A stretch of DNA of 64,000 bases, taken from assembly GCF_024213555.1 (NCBI RefSeq), contig NZ_JANAVO010000003.1:186001-250000 (forward strand). The letters run 5' to 3'. This document shows, in pieces, positions 53,589 to 61,648 of the stretch. Source of the DNA: Allokutzneria sp. A3M-2-11 16. Its GTDB lineage: Bacteria > Actinomycetota > Actinomycetes > Mycobacteriales > Pseudonocardiaceae. Position 1 is the first letter of the stretch. Each line of letters starts with the position of its first letter. The notes beneath the pieces are model-generated. The model did no database searches. It had not been told where the DNA came from and saw only the letters and a list, made by a program, of their open reading frames with translations. A program made the position numbers and the translations under genes.

Positions 53589-55528
53589 TCAGGCCGCAGG
53601 ACCGGCCGACCCCGGTTCCCCTCCACGGTGACCTGTCCCCTTTGGACAATGTCACAGTGGACAGTGCCAAGATGCTGGCCGCTCCGTCCGATCCGGCGGA
53701 GTGGCCCGCGTGGCGGGAAGCCCTGCGGCGGTGGCGCTCCGAAGCGCGTGAGCGGCACGCTTACGACGACGAGCGCTACCGGCACGAGGGCAGCCGGTGG
53801 GCGGCGGACGCGGTGTCCGTGTGCGTGGCCTGGTTGTGGGACGAACTGCTCTATGACCACGAATCCCGTTTGTTCACTGTGCACAGATACCTGGACGACG
53901 GGGTCGAGCGGTTCGGTGGCTACGACGCGATCGTGCTGTGGAACGGGTACCCGGTGCTCGGGCTCGACGAGCGGGACCAGTTCGACTTCTTCACCGAGGT
54001 GCCGCAGCTCCCGGACGTCGTTGCCGCGTGTCAGGCACGGGGCGTCCGGGTCTTCGTGCCGTACAACCCGTGGGACATCGGCACCCGGGACCACCCGCAG
54101 GCGCTCGCGGCGCTCGTCGAGTGGCTCGGCGCGGACGGCGTCTTCCTGGACACACAACGACAGGGCGACACCGAGCTGATGGACGCGGTGCGGCCCGGCG
54201 TCGTCTTCGAGACCGAGTCGGCGGTGCCCACCGATCGCATCACCGCGCACCTCACCTCGTGGGCGCAGTGGTTCGCCGACAGCGATGTGCCCGGAGTACC
54301 ACGGGCGCGGTGGTTCGAGCCGCGACACCAGATGCACCACACTCGCAGGTGGAACACTGACCACCGCGCGGAACTGCACTCGGCTTGGCTGACCGGCAGT
54401 GGAATCCTGGTGTGGGAGAACGTTTTCGGCGCCTGGGTCGGCTGGTGTGAACGGGACCGGTCGCTGCTGCGGGCGATGGTGCACGCGCGCAGGCACTTCG
54501 CGACGCACTTCACGGCGGGGGAGTGGGCACCGCTCGGTGACGCCGTGGGGCCTCTGGTCCCGGCGGCGCGATTCGAGCTGGACGGCGTGGTCGTCTGGCC
54601 AGTGGTCAACCGGACGGGTGAGCCGTATCGGGGCCCGCTAGTCTCCGCGAAACCCCGGCCGGGACACCGGAGGTTCGACGCGATCGCGGGCGTGGAGCTG
54701 GCCGACGATTTCATCGGTGAGCTGGTCGTTGACGGAATCGCTTGTGTCGTCGAACTTCCGGAGGCCACTCCGGAGTTCGCCGACCTGCTCGACCGAGCGC
54801 ACGTGCTCAGGTGGAACGGGGACACCGCCCGCGCAACGAGGACTGCCACCGTGATTCCACAAAGGACAGCTGTGAGGAGCAGCCCGCCGGATGGCATGGT
54901 CGCCGTGGGGGGCGGACAGCGCACGCTGACCGTGCACTACCGGTTGCGGGAGCCGGGGAGTGCGGGTGTAGCGCCGTTCGTCGACGCCTGGAAGCCGTTG
55001 CCGCCGGAGCTGCATTCGGTGCGCAGCAAGGAAGTTCGCGTTGACCTAGGCCGGTTCGCGATCGACCGCGCCGAGATCGGCAACGCGGAGTTCGCCAGGT
55101 TCGTCGCGGAGACCGGGCACGAGCCGCGCTGCGCGCACGCCGACTGGGCGGCGCGTCCGCCGGACGAACCCGCGGTGCACGTCGACCTGGACGACGCGCG
55201 GGCGTACGCGCGCTGGGCCGGGCTGCGCCTGCCGACGGCCGAGGAGTGGCAGGTGGCGGCGGAGGCCGGGGTGCTGGAGCGGCGCGTTCCGCTGGTGTGG
55301 AACTGGACCGGGTCGCTGAGCACGAACGGGCGCACCCGCTCGGTTGTGCTCAAGGGCGGCGCGGAGTACGCGGCCTCCGGATCGGAGTGGTACGTCGAGG
55401 GCGGGCCGCGCGAACCGGACTATGAGCTGAGCCTGCCGATCCCCGGTGCCGCGCTCGGATGCGTGTCCACTGTGGGCTTTCGCTGTGCCGTCGACCTGGC
55501 GGCCGACAAGGAGGAAGGACGGCGATGA
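53585..55528 (+). CDS. TIM-barrel hydrolase-like protein fused to an FGE-like domain
   Basis: This is a 647-residue fusion. Residues 60-330 look like a glycoside-hydrolase-type barrel (YDAIVLWNGYPVLGLDERDQ, GVRVFVPYNPWDIG, GADGVFLDT), with a beta-domain to about 430. Residues 440-640 form a formylglycine-generating-enzyme/SUMF1-like C-lectin fold: MVAVGGG, FAIDRAEIGNAEFARFVAETG, ARAYARWAGLRLPTAEEWQVAAEAG, NWTGS and GFRCAVD. The FGE cysteines needed for oxidase activity are not evident, so this part may bind substrate. It is coupled by overlaps to the kinase and CoA-transferase genes. Confidence 0.7.
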   Translation: MIRPQDRPTPVPLHGDLSPLDNVTVDSAKMLAAPSDPAEWPAWREALRRWRSEARERHAYDDERYRHEGSRWAADAVSVCVAWLWDELLYDHESRLFTVHRYLDDGVERFGGYDAIVLWNGYPVLGLDERDQFDFFTEVPQLPDVVAACQARGVRVFVPYNPWDIGTRDHPQALAALVEWLGADGVFLDTQRQGDTELMDAVRPGVVFETESAVPTDRITAHLTSWAQWFADSDVPGVPRARWFEPRHQMHHTRRWNTDHRAELHSAWLTGSGILVWENVFGAWVGWCERDRSLLRAMVHARRHFATHFTAGEWAPLGDAVGPLVPAARFELDGVVVWPVVNRTGEPYRGPLVSAKPRPGHRRFDAIAGVELADDFIGELVVDGIACVVELPEATPEFADLLDRAHVLRWNGDTARATRTATVIPQRTAVRSSPPDGMVAVGGGQRTLTVHYRLREPGSAGVAPFVDAWKPLPPELHSVRSKEVRVDLGRFAIDRAEIGNAEFARFVAETGHEPRCAHADWAARPPDEPAVHVDLDDARAYARWAGLRLPTAEEWQVAAEAGVLERRVPLVWNWTGSLSTNGRTRSVVLKGGAEYAASGSEWYVEGGPREPDYELSLPIPGAALGCVSTVGFRCAVDLAADKEEGRR

Positions 55529-56712
55529 CCGGACCGCTCGACGGGCTGCGGGTGCTGGACATGTCCACCCTGTTCGCCGGGCCGCTGGCGGCGACCCTGC
55601 TCGGTGACTTCGGCGCTGAGGTGATCAAGGTGGAGCACCCGCGCAAGCCGGACCCCTCCCGGGGCCACGGACCGGCCAAGGACGGCGTCGGACTGTGGTG
55701 GAAACTCCTGGGCCGCAACAAGAAGACCACCACCATCGATCTGTCCTCTTCGGACGGCCAGGCGCTGGTGCTGAAGCTGGTCGAGACCTGTGACGTGGTG
55801 ATCGAGAACTTCCGCCCCGGCACGCTGGAGCGGTGGAACCTCGGCTACGAGCGGCTTTCCGAGGCCAACCCGGGCCTGGTGCTGGCGCGGGTCACCGGCT
55901 TCGGCCAGTTCGGCCCGTCCGCGCGCCGTGCGGGTTTCGGTACGCTGGCCGAGGCGATGAGCGGGTTCGCCGCGATCACCGGTGAGCCGGACGGCCCGCC
56001 CACGCTGCCGCCCTTCGGCCTCGCCGACTCGATCAGCGCGCTGACCACGGCGTACGCGGTGATGGCCGCGCTGAACGGACGGGCGACCACCGGCAAGGGG
56101 CAGGTCGTCGACCTGGCGATCATCGAGCCGATCCTGACCGTGCTCGGACCGCAGCCGATCTGGTACGACCAGCTCGGTTACGTGCAGCCGCGCACAGGAA
56201 ACCGGTCGATGAACACCGCGCCCCGCAACACTTATCGGACCTCCGACGACAAGTGGGTCGCTGTTTCCACGTCGGCGCAGAGCATCGCGGAACGGGTCAT
56301 GCGACTCGTCGGTCGCGAGGACCTGATCGAGCAGCCGTGGTTCGGCTCCGGTGTTCAGCGCGCCGCGCACGCGGACGTGCTGGACGAGGCTGTGGGCGGC
56401 TGGATCGCCAAGCATACCCGCGAGGAGGTGATGGCCGAGTTCGAGCGCGCAGAGGCAGCAGTCGCACCGATCTACGACGTGCGCGATGTGATGGAGGACC
56501 CGCAGTACGACGCGCTCGGCACGCTGACCCGGGTGCCCGATCCGGAGCTCGGCTCGGTGCTGATGCAGAACGTCCTGTTCCGGCTGTCCGAGACGCCGGG
56601 GGAGATCCGCTGGGCGGGCCGCCCGCACGGCGCCGACACCGACGAAGTGCTTGGCGGGCTTGGCCTTTCCGAAGCAGAGGTCGCCGATCTGCGTTCGCGA
56701 GGTGTGGTGTGA
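55525..56712 (+). CDS. Class III (CaiB/BaiF-type) CoA-transferase
   Basis: This 395-residue protein of the CaiB/BaiF family has GPLDGLRVLDMSTLFAGPLA, ADFG-like LLGDFGAEVIKVEHP, NFRPGTLERWNLGYERL and the putative acyl-carrying aspartate in GLADSISAL. These enzymes move CoA between carboxylic acids. ATG 55525 overlaps the preceding stop. It is followed by a coupled CitE-like lyase, a pairing typical of dicarboxylate (malate or citramalate-like) activation and cleavage. Confidence 0.92.
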   Translation: MTGPLDGLRVLDMSTLFAGPLAATLLGDFGAEVIKVEHPRKPDPSRGHGPAKDGVGLWWKLLGRNKKTTTIDLSSSDGQALVLKLVETCDVVIENFRPGTLERWNLGYERLSEANPGLVLARVTGFGQFGPSARRAGFGTLAEAMSGFAAITGEPDGPPTLPPFGLADSISALTTAYAVMAALNGRATTGKGQVVDLAIIEPILTVLGPQPIWYDQLGYVQPRTGNRSMNTAPRNTYRTSDDKWVAVSTSAQSIAERVMRLVGREDLIEQPWFGSGVQRAAHADVLDEAVGGWIAKHTREEVMAEFERAEAAVAPIYDVRDVMEDPQYDALGTLTRVPDPELGSVLMQNVLFRLSETPGEIRWAGRPHGADTDEVLGGLGLSEAEVADLRSRGVV

Positions 56713-57512
56713 CCGGTGTTCTGACTTGGCTCTACGTCCCCGCCGACCGACCCGATCGCGTGGTGAAGGCATTCGCGTCCGGGGCCGATGTGGTGATCGT
56801 CGACCTGGAGGACGCGGTCGCTCCGGAACGCAAGTCCTACGCGCGTGACGCCGCGCGGGAAGTGCTCGCCGATCCCGCGCCTGTTCCGGTGCACGTGCGA
56901 GTCAATGCGCTCGATGGTCCGTTGGCTTCGGCCGACATCGCTGCTCTGGCTGGACTTCCTGGAGTGCGTGGTCTTCGGCTGCCGAAGGTCGTCGATCCCG
57001 CTGATGTGCCCCGCGTTGCCTCACAAGCACCTGGGTTGGCGTTGGTGCCGCTGCTGGAGTCGGCGCTCGGTGTGGAGCGAGCCTTCGAGATCGCGTCCGC
57101 GGGCGTAGCCGGAATCGCGCTGGGCGAGGCTGACTTGTCCGCCGACCTCGGTCTGTCTACAGAGGACGGACTGACGTGGGCCCGGAGCCGCGTGATCGTG
57201 GCGGCGCGAGCCGCGGGCCTGGCTCCTCCGGCGCAATCGGTCTACACGAACGTGCGTGACCTGGAAGGGCTGCGCCGCTCCTGCGAACGTGGGCGCGCGC
57301 TGGGCTTCCTCGGTCGCGCCGCGATCCACCCCGCGCAGCTGGAGACGATCGCGAACGCTTACCGCCCAACGGAAACCGAGTTGGCCAGGGCGCGCGAGAT
57401 CGTCGAGGCCGCGCTCACCGACGCGGGCGCGCTCGCCCTGCCGGACGGCCGCTTCGTGGACGCGGCGCTGGTCGAAGGAGCTCGGCGCACGCTTTCCCTT
57501 GCAGGCGAATAA
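56709..57512 (+). CDS. CitE/HpcH-HpaI-family lyase
   Basis: This 267-residue CitE-like protein has YVPADRPDRVVKAFASGADVVIVDLEDAV at the start, LPKVVDPADV, VPLLESALGVERAFEIA with the metal-binding glutamate, ALGEADLSADLGLS, and GRAAIHPAQLETI. Family members cleave malyl-CoA, citramalyl-CoA or citryl units by retro-Claisen chemistry. GTG 56709 overlaps the CoA-transferase stop (GTGA). It is the last gene of the long cluster that starts with the LacI regulator. Confidence 0.92.
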   Translation: MTGVLTWLYVPADRPDRVVKAFASGADVVIVDLEDAVAPERKSYARDAAREVLADPAPVPVHVRVNALDGPLASADIAALAGLPGVRGLRLPKVVDPADVPRVASQAPGLALVPLLESALGVERAFEIASAGVAGIALGEADLSADLGLSTEDGLTWARSRVIVAARAAGLAPPAQSVYTNVRDLEGLRRSCERGRALGFLGRAAIHPAQLETIANAYRPTETELARAREIVEAALTDAGALALPDGRFVDAALVEGARRTLSLAGE

Positions 57513-57569
57513 TTTCGACGTTGTTCGGCATCAGCGGCACGGCCGCACCGACCTCCCTACCGTGAGGAG

Positions 57570-58318
57570 ATGAACACACTCCGGATCGGTGCCCAGGTCG
57601 GCGCGGCCAAAGCCACGACGCGGCTGTTCGCCGCCTTCGGTGACCTGTTCGCGCAACTGGAACGACCGCGCTGGCTGGAAGATCCTTACCCGCTCTACGA
57701 ACGGATTCGCGCGAAGGGGCCGGTGTACCGCGCTCCGTCCGGGATCAGGACGGTCTCGTCCTTCGCGTTGTGCAACCAGGTGTTGCGGGACCCTACGGAG
57801 CCCTGGTCGGCGCGGCGCTCGGCGGAGTTCGTTCGGTGCGCCAAGCCAAGGAGCTGATCGCGGCGGCCGATTCGTTGATCGAACTGTTCGAGCGGTTGGC
57901 GCGGGACCCTCGTCAGGGCGTGATCGGCGACGTCGCCGAGGCCCTGGGTGATGCGAAGCTGACCGCGCGGGAGCTGTTCGGCATGGCGATGCTGCTGTTG
58001 ATCGCGGGGCTCGAGACCACCGTCAACCTGATCGGCAACGCCGTGATCTCGTTGCTGCGCAACCCTTCTCAGTGGTCTCTGCTCCGCGCTGACGGTGGTC
58101 TGGCCGGGCACCGGATCAAGGCCGGGCAGATGGTCGGCGTGCTGATCGCGGCGGCCAACCGCGACGCGTCCGTGTTCGCGGACCCGCACCGCTTCGACAT
58201 CACGCGGACCGGGACGCCCGAGCACCTCGCGTTCTCCAGCGGAATCCACTACTGCCCCGTGCACTGGCGCCCCGCCACCGGCCTCCGCGGGGCCCCTCTC
58301 CCTCCCCGTCAGCGTGGC
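57570..58318 (+). pseudogene. Decayed cytochrome P450
   Basis: Pieces of one P450 lie in two frames. Frame one (57570 on) has the N-terminal part ERPRWLEDPYPLYERIRAKG...VLRDP. After a shift near 57800 the second frame has a helix and then the I-helix LLLIAGLETTVNLIGNAV. The K-helix ExxR region is missing between LLRNPSQWSLLRAD and GHRIKAGQMVGVLIAAANRD, and the heme loop FSSGIHYCPV is followed by unrelated sequence. Several deletions and one frameshift make it non-functional. The total, about 750 bases, is well short of the usual 1.2 kb. Confidence 0.9.
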
Positions 58319-58717
58319 CTAGCGGAGGTGTGGGGCGGCGGCGCGCGCGGAGAGGACCTCGTCCATGTGGTCCTCCGCCCAGGTCTTGAGGGTGGCGAGC
58401 ACGGGGAGCAGTGAAGCGCCGAGCGGGGTCAGCTCGTAGTCCACCCGCGCGGGGACGCTCGCGGTGACGGTGCGCGTGAGCAGGCCGTCGTGCTCGGCGC
58501 CGCGGAGGGTGTGCGTCAGCATCTTCTGGCTCGCGCTGGGCAGACCGGCCCGCAGTTCGCTGTGCCTGCGCGGGCCTGACGCGAGTTCGGCGAGCACCAA
58601 CGCCGTCCACTTGTCGCCGATCATCGCCAGCAGGTGGAAGGTGGGGCAAGCGGCGAGGAACGCCTCGTGCTCGGCCTTCTCCGCGTCACGGCGCTCCTGC
58701 GCGGTCATCGTCGTCAC
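58319..58717 (-). CDS. HxlR-family transcriptional regulator
   Basis: This protein of about 132 residues has the HxlR winged helix: CPTFHLLAMIGDKWTALVLAELASGPRRHSELRAGLPSASQKMLTHTLRGAEHDGLL, then DYELTPLGASLLPVLATLKTWAEDHM. The cysteine before the first helix (CP) is the usual redox-sensing position of this family. GTG 58717 is chosen for GGAGGAG eight bases upstream; ATG 58708 is the alternative. It is divergent from a quinone oxidoreductase gene, its likely target. Confidence 0.9.
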   Translation of the reverse strand: MTTMTAQERRDAEKAEHEAFLAACPTFHLLAMIGDKWTALVLAELASGPRRHSELRAGLPSASQKMLTHTLRGAEHDGLLTRTVTASVPARVDYELTPLGASLLPVLATLKTWAEDHMDEVLSARAAAPHLR

Positions 58718-58735
58718 GACACCTGCTCCTCCCCA

Positions 58736-58753
58736 AGGCACTTCGAAGTGCCT
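58736..58753. promoter_or_regulatory. 18-bp palindrome, likely HxlR operator
   Basis: AGGCACTTCGAAGTGCCT is a perfect 18-base palindrome in the 91-base divergent space between the HxlR gene and the oxidoreductase gene. Its position suggests control of both genes. Confidence 0.75.
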
Positions 58754-58808
58754 CCTTACCCGCAACACGCGCCCGTCGCAGGCTGTTCCCACACGAAGGA
58801 GGAACACC

Positions 58809-59687
58809 TTGCGAGTCATCGAACTGTCCGAGTACGGCGGCCCCGAAGTGCTGCGCCTCGCCGAGCGCCCGGAGCCGGAGGTGGCGCCCGGCAGGGTTCG
58901 CGTCCGCGTCGCCGCGAGCACGATCAACCCGGTCGACCAGGCGGTCCGCGCGGGTGTGATGGGGGAGTTCCCGAAGCCCCTGGTCCTCGGGTGGGACCTG
59001 GCGGGCACGGTGATCGAGGAGACCGAGGGCTTCCACGCGGGCCAGCGCGTCGTCGGCATGGTGCCGATGTACGCCGACCGGCAGGGCACCTACGCCGAGG
59101 TGGTCAGCGCCGAACCCGGCTGGCTGGCACCGCTGCCGGAGGACGCGGACCTGGTCGCGGCGGCCACCATTCCGCTCAACGCGCTCACCGCGAGCCAGGC
59201 CCTCGACCTCCTCGATGTCCACAGTGGACAGAGGCTGCTGGTCACCGGGGCGAGCGGCGGCGTCGGCGGCTACGCGGTGCAGCTCGCCGCGCGGTCCGGG
59301 ATCGACGTCGTCGCCGTGGCCTCGGCCGGGGACGAGGACTACGTGGCGGGCCTCGGCGCGAAAGAGGTCAGCGCGGACCTGCCGGGGCAACGCGTGGACG
59401 CGGTGCTCGACGCGGGCAACACCGGGACGTCGTTGATCGGCGCGGTCCGGGACGGGGGCGTGTTCATCGCCGTCGTCCCGCAGGGCGTCCCCGGGGCGGA
59501 GCGCGGGATCCGGACCGACTGGGTGCAGGTGAAGCCGGACGCCGCGCGGCTGCGGGACCTGGTCACCGCCGGGCTCCGCACGCGGATCGCCGATGTGCTG
59601 CCGCTCGTCGACGCGGCCGAGGCGCACCGCAGGGCGGCCGCGCGCGGTCTGCGCGGCAAGCTCGTGCTCCGGGTCAGTCGAGGATGA
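58809..59687 (+). CDS. Zinc-independent MDR quinone oxidoreductase-like protein
   Basis: This 292-residue medium-chain reductase has an N-terminal GroES-like domain (VIELSEYGGPEVLRL, INPVDQAVRAG, LGWDLAGTV) and the NADPH-binding VTGASGGVGGYAVQLAARSG. No zinc ligands are seen, as in quinone oxidoreductases and enoyl reductases. The start is TTG 58809, supported by AAGGAGG six bases upstream. Divergent HxlR and the palindrome suggest induction by quinones, aldehydes or oxidants. Its 3' end overlaps the convergent VOC gene by 14 bases. Confidence 0.88.
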   Translation: MRVIELSEYGGPEVLRLAERPEPEVAPGRVRVRVAASTINPVDQAVRAGVMGEFPKPLVLGWDLAGTVIEETEGFHAGQRVVGMVPMYADRQGTYAEVVSAEPGWLAPLPEDADLVAAATIPLNALTASQALDLLDVHSGQRLLVTGASGGVGGYAVQLAARSGIDVVAVASAGDEDYVAGLGAKEVSADLPGQRVDAVLDAGNTGTSLIGAVRDGGVFIAVVPQGVPGAERGIRTDWVQVKPDAARLRDLVTAGLRTRIADVLPLVDAAEAHRRAAARGLRGKLVLRVSRG

Positions 59688-60282
59688 GACCGCCGCCCGG
59701 CCCGTCGAAGTGCGCGATCAGCTGGGGCTGCCTGCCCTGTTCGACCGGGTAGGCGATGCCGAGGGAGCGCAGCGCCGCGCCGAAGCGCACGGGCTGCGGG
59801 TGCCGGACCGTGAGGGACAGCAGCCGCAGCCCGACCGGCAGACCGGCGCTCGGGTGCTCCGCGGTGCCCCAGTCGATGAACGTCGGGGTGAGGTCGCCCG
59901 ACAGCGCGCTGGTCAGCCGCCAGGCCAGCCGCGTGCCGTCCGGGCGGTTGCGGACCATCTCGATGGAGTCGCCGGGTTCGAGGCCGACGCCCCGCGTCCG
60001 CGCGATCAGCCCGGGCAGGTCGGTGGTGCGGAACACCCAGCCCACCAGGCGCGGCTGTTCGATCCCGTCGATGCCGAACAGGCGCGGCCTGCGCGGGGCC
60101 GGCTGGCTCGGGTCCGGCGCGATGACCTCCAGGAAGGTCCGGTTGTCCAGCCCGAGCAGGGCGTTGTGCGTGCCGAACCCCTGGTGCCGTCCGCCGGGTG
60201 TCGCGCGCAGGCCGGTGAGCCGGGCGAGTTCGGCGACGCCGTCGTCGAGATCGGGTACCGCGTAGACGAGGTGGTCCAGCAT
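59674..60282 (-). CDS. Glyoxalase-like (VOC) domain protein
   Basis: This 202-residue protein starts MLDHLVYAVPDLDDGVAELARLTG, the first beta-alpha-beta unit of a VOC fold, with HNALLGL and FLEVIAPDP following. The second half (LSLTVRHPQPVRFGAALRSLG) repeats it. This matches the glyoxalase_3 group. The function is unknown; metal ligands are only partly evident. ATG 60282 is used, because the frame stays open upstream into a repeat-bearing gap. Confidence 0.82.
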   Translation of the reverse strand: MLDHLVYAVPDLDDGVAELARLTGLRATPGGRHQGFGTHNALLGLDNRTFLEVIAPDPSQPAPRRPRLFGIDGIEQPRLVGWVFRTTDLPGLIARTRGVGLEPGDSIEMVRNRPDGTRLAWRLTSALSGDLTPTFIDWGTAEHPSAGLPVGLRLLSLTVRHPQPVRFGAALRSLGIAYPVEQGRQPQLIAHFDGPGGGLILD

Positions 60283-60716
60283 GGGCTGCTCCGAGGCCGC
60301 TCGGGGAAGCGCCGACCGTAGCGGCAGCCCGACCGCGTTGCCCAGGGTTCGGCGGAAATATCGGCGAAAACCCGAAGAGTCCACAGTGGAGCGACCCACC
60401 GGAGCCGCTCGACGACGAACCCCAGGGACAATCTCCCACCGCCACGACGCCAACGCGGTGTCCGCAAGCCCGCGCCGTAGTCGCGCGGTCTTCAAGTACC
60501 ACGGACCCCCACCCGGATCGTCTCAAACCGCACCCAACCCGGTCGGCCGCCGGGGGTTGGTCGTCGTTTGAGACGGTGGGGACGGGGGTTGGTTGTACTT
60601 GAAGACCGGTGAACCCCGGGTCGGCTACGCGCGCCGTGGCGGACGGTCGGTGGGGCGGTCCCGCAACTGATCCGTGACGAACGACGCCTCGTCGCGGGCC
60701 AGGTCCTCCGATAGTG
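60283..60716. other. Divergent intergenic region holding repeat R6
   Basis: These 434 bases lie between the VOC gene (-) and the metal-transport operon (+). They contain a near-perfect GTCCACAGTGGA palindrome (60379-60391), the full repeat R6 and, at the right end, the promoter of the transport operon with a GATAGT box just before the MntR-type operator. No gene is seen. Confidence 0.75.
60488..60606. repeat. GTCTTCAAGTAC palindromic repeat, full copy (R6)
   Basis: This 119-base imperfect palindrome has left end GTCTTCAAGTACCACGGACC, right end GGTTGGTTGTACTTGAAGAC, and inner arms CGTCTCAAACCGC / GTCGTTTGAGACG. The inverted match continues outward (CGGTCTTC / GAAGACCG). Unlike the other copies it lies between divergent genes. 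Confidence 0.88.
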
Positions 60717-60734
60717 TTTTCGGCATGCCGAAAA
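60717..60734. promoter_or_regulatory. MntR/DtxR-type operator overlapping the start codon
   Basis: TTTTCGGCATGCCGAAAA is a perfect 18-base palindrome. The ATG at 60725 is its centre. It directly follows GATAGT, a likely -10 box, so bound repressor would cover the transcription start. The operon it precedes ends with a DtxR/MntR-family gene, the probable binder. Confidence 0.8.
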
Positions 60735-61648
60735 TTCGAGTCATGTCGCGCCTAAAGGGCATCGCGGGGCTGGTGGTCGCCGCCCTGCTGGTCGCGGGCT
60801 GCTCGGATGCCCGGGGTGCTGGCGAGCGCAAGCGGGTGCTGACCACCTTCACCGTGCTGGCGGACATGACCAGGGCGGTCGCCGGGAACGCGGTCGAGGT
60901 CGAGTCGATCACCAAGCCGGGCGCGGAGATCCACGAGTACGAGCCGACGCCGAGCGACCTCAAGAAGGGCGCGGGCGTGGACCTGGTGCTGGAGAACGGG
61001 CTCGGCCTGGAGCGCTGGTTCGACCGGTTCATGCGCGGCGGGAACGCCAAGCGCGCCACGCTCAGCACGGGGGTCGAGCCGATCCCGATCCGCAGCGGCC
61101 AGTACGAGGGCAAGGCGAACCCGCACGCGTGGATGTCCCCGGCGAACGCGCGGATCTACGTGCGCAACATCGTCACCGCGCTGTCCGAGCTGGACCCGGC
61201 CAACGCCGGGGTCTTCAAGACCAACGCGGAGCGCTACGACGCGCAACTGGCCGAGATCGACACGTTCCTGCGCTCCGAACTGGGCAAGCTACCGCCCAAC
61301 CACCGCGCGTTGGTCACCTGCGAGGGCGCCTTCTCCTACCTGGCCCGTGACGCCGGTCTGCGCGAGGCCTACCTCTGGCCGGTGAACAGCGACGAGGAGG
61401 GCACACCGCAGCAGATCGCCGCGACGGTGACCTTCGTCAGGGAGAACTCCGTGCCCGCGGTGTTCTGCGAGTCCACGGTCAACGACAAGGCACAGCAACA
61501 GGTCGCGCGCGAAACGGGCGCGAAGATGGGCGGAACGCTCTACGTCGACTCGCTCTCCGAAGAGGGCGGGCCCGTGCCGACCTACCTCAAGCTGCTGCGC
61601 TACGACGCGGAGACCGTCGTGGCAGGGCTGACAGGAGGGGCCAGATGA
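60725..61648 (+). CDS. Metal ABC transporter solute-binding lipoprotein (Mn/Zn type)
   Basis: This protein of about 307 residues of the cluster 9 (ZnuA/PsaA) family has a lipoprotein signal with lipobox VAGC. Metal-ligand positions are His in IHEYEPTPSD, His in NPHAWMSP, Glu in TCEGAFSYLARD and Asp in YVDSLSEEGG. A His-His-Glu-Asp set is typical of manganese binders; there is no His-rich loop of ZnuA. ATG 60725 lies within the operator and would be leaderless; ATG 60743 is an alternative start. Its stop overlaps the ATPase gene. Confidence 0.9.
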   Translation: MPKIRVMSRLKGIAGLVVAALLVAGCSDARGAGERKRVLTTFTVLADMTRAVAGNAVEVESITKPGAEIHEYEPTPSDLKKGAGVDLVLENGLGLERWFDRFMRGGNAKRATLSTGVEPIPIRSGQYEGKANPHAWMSPANARIYVRNIVTALSELDPANAGVFKTNAERYDAQLAEIDTFLRSELGKLPPNHRALVTCEGAFSYLARDAGLREAYLWPVNSDEEGTPQQIAATVTFVRENSVPAVFCESTVNDKAQQQVARETGAKMGGTLYVDSLSEEGGPVPTYLKLLRYDAETVVAGLTGGAR

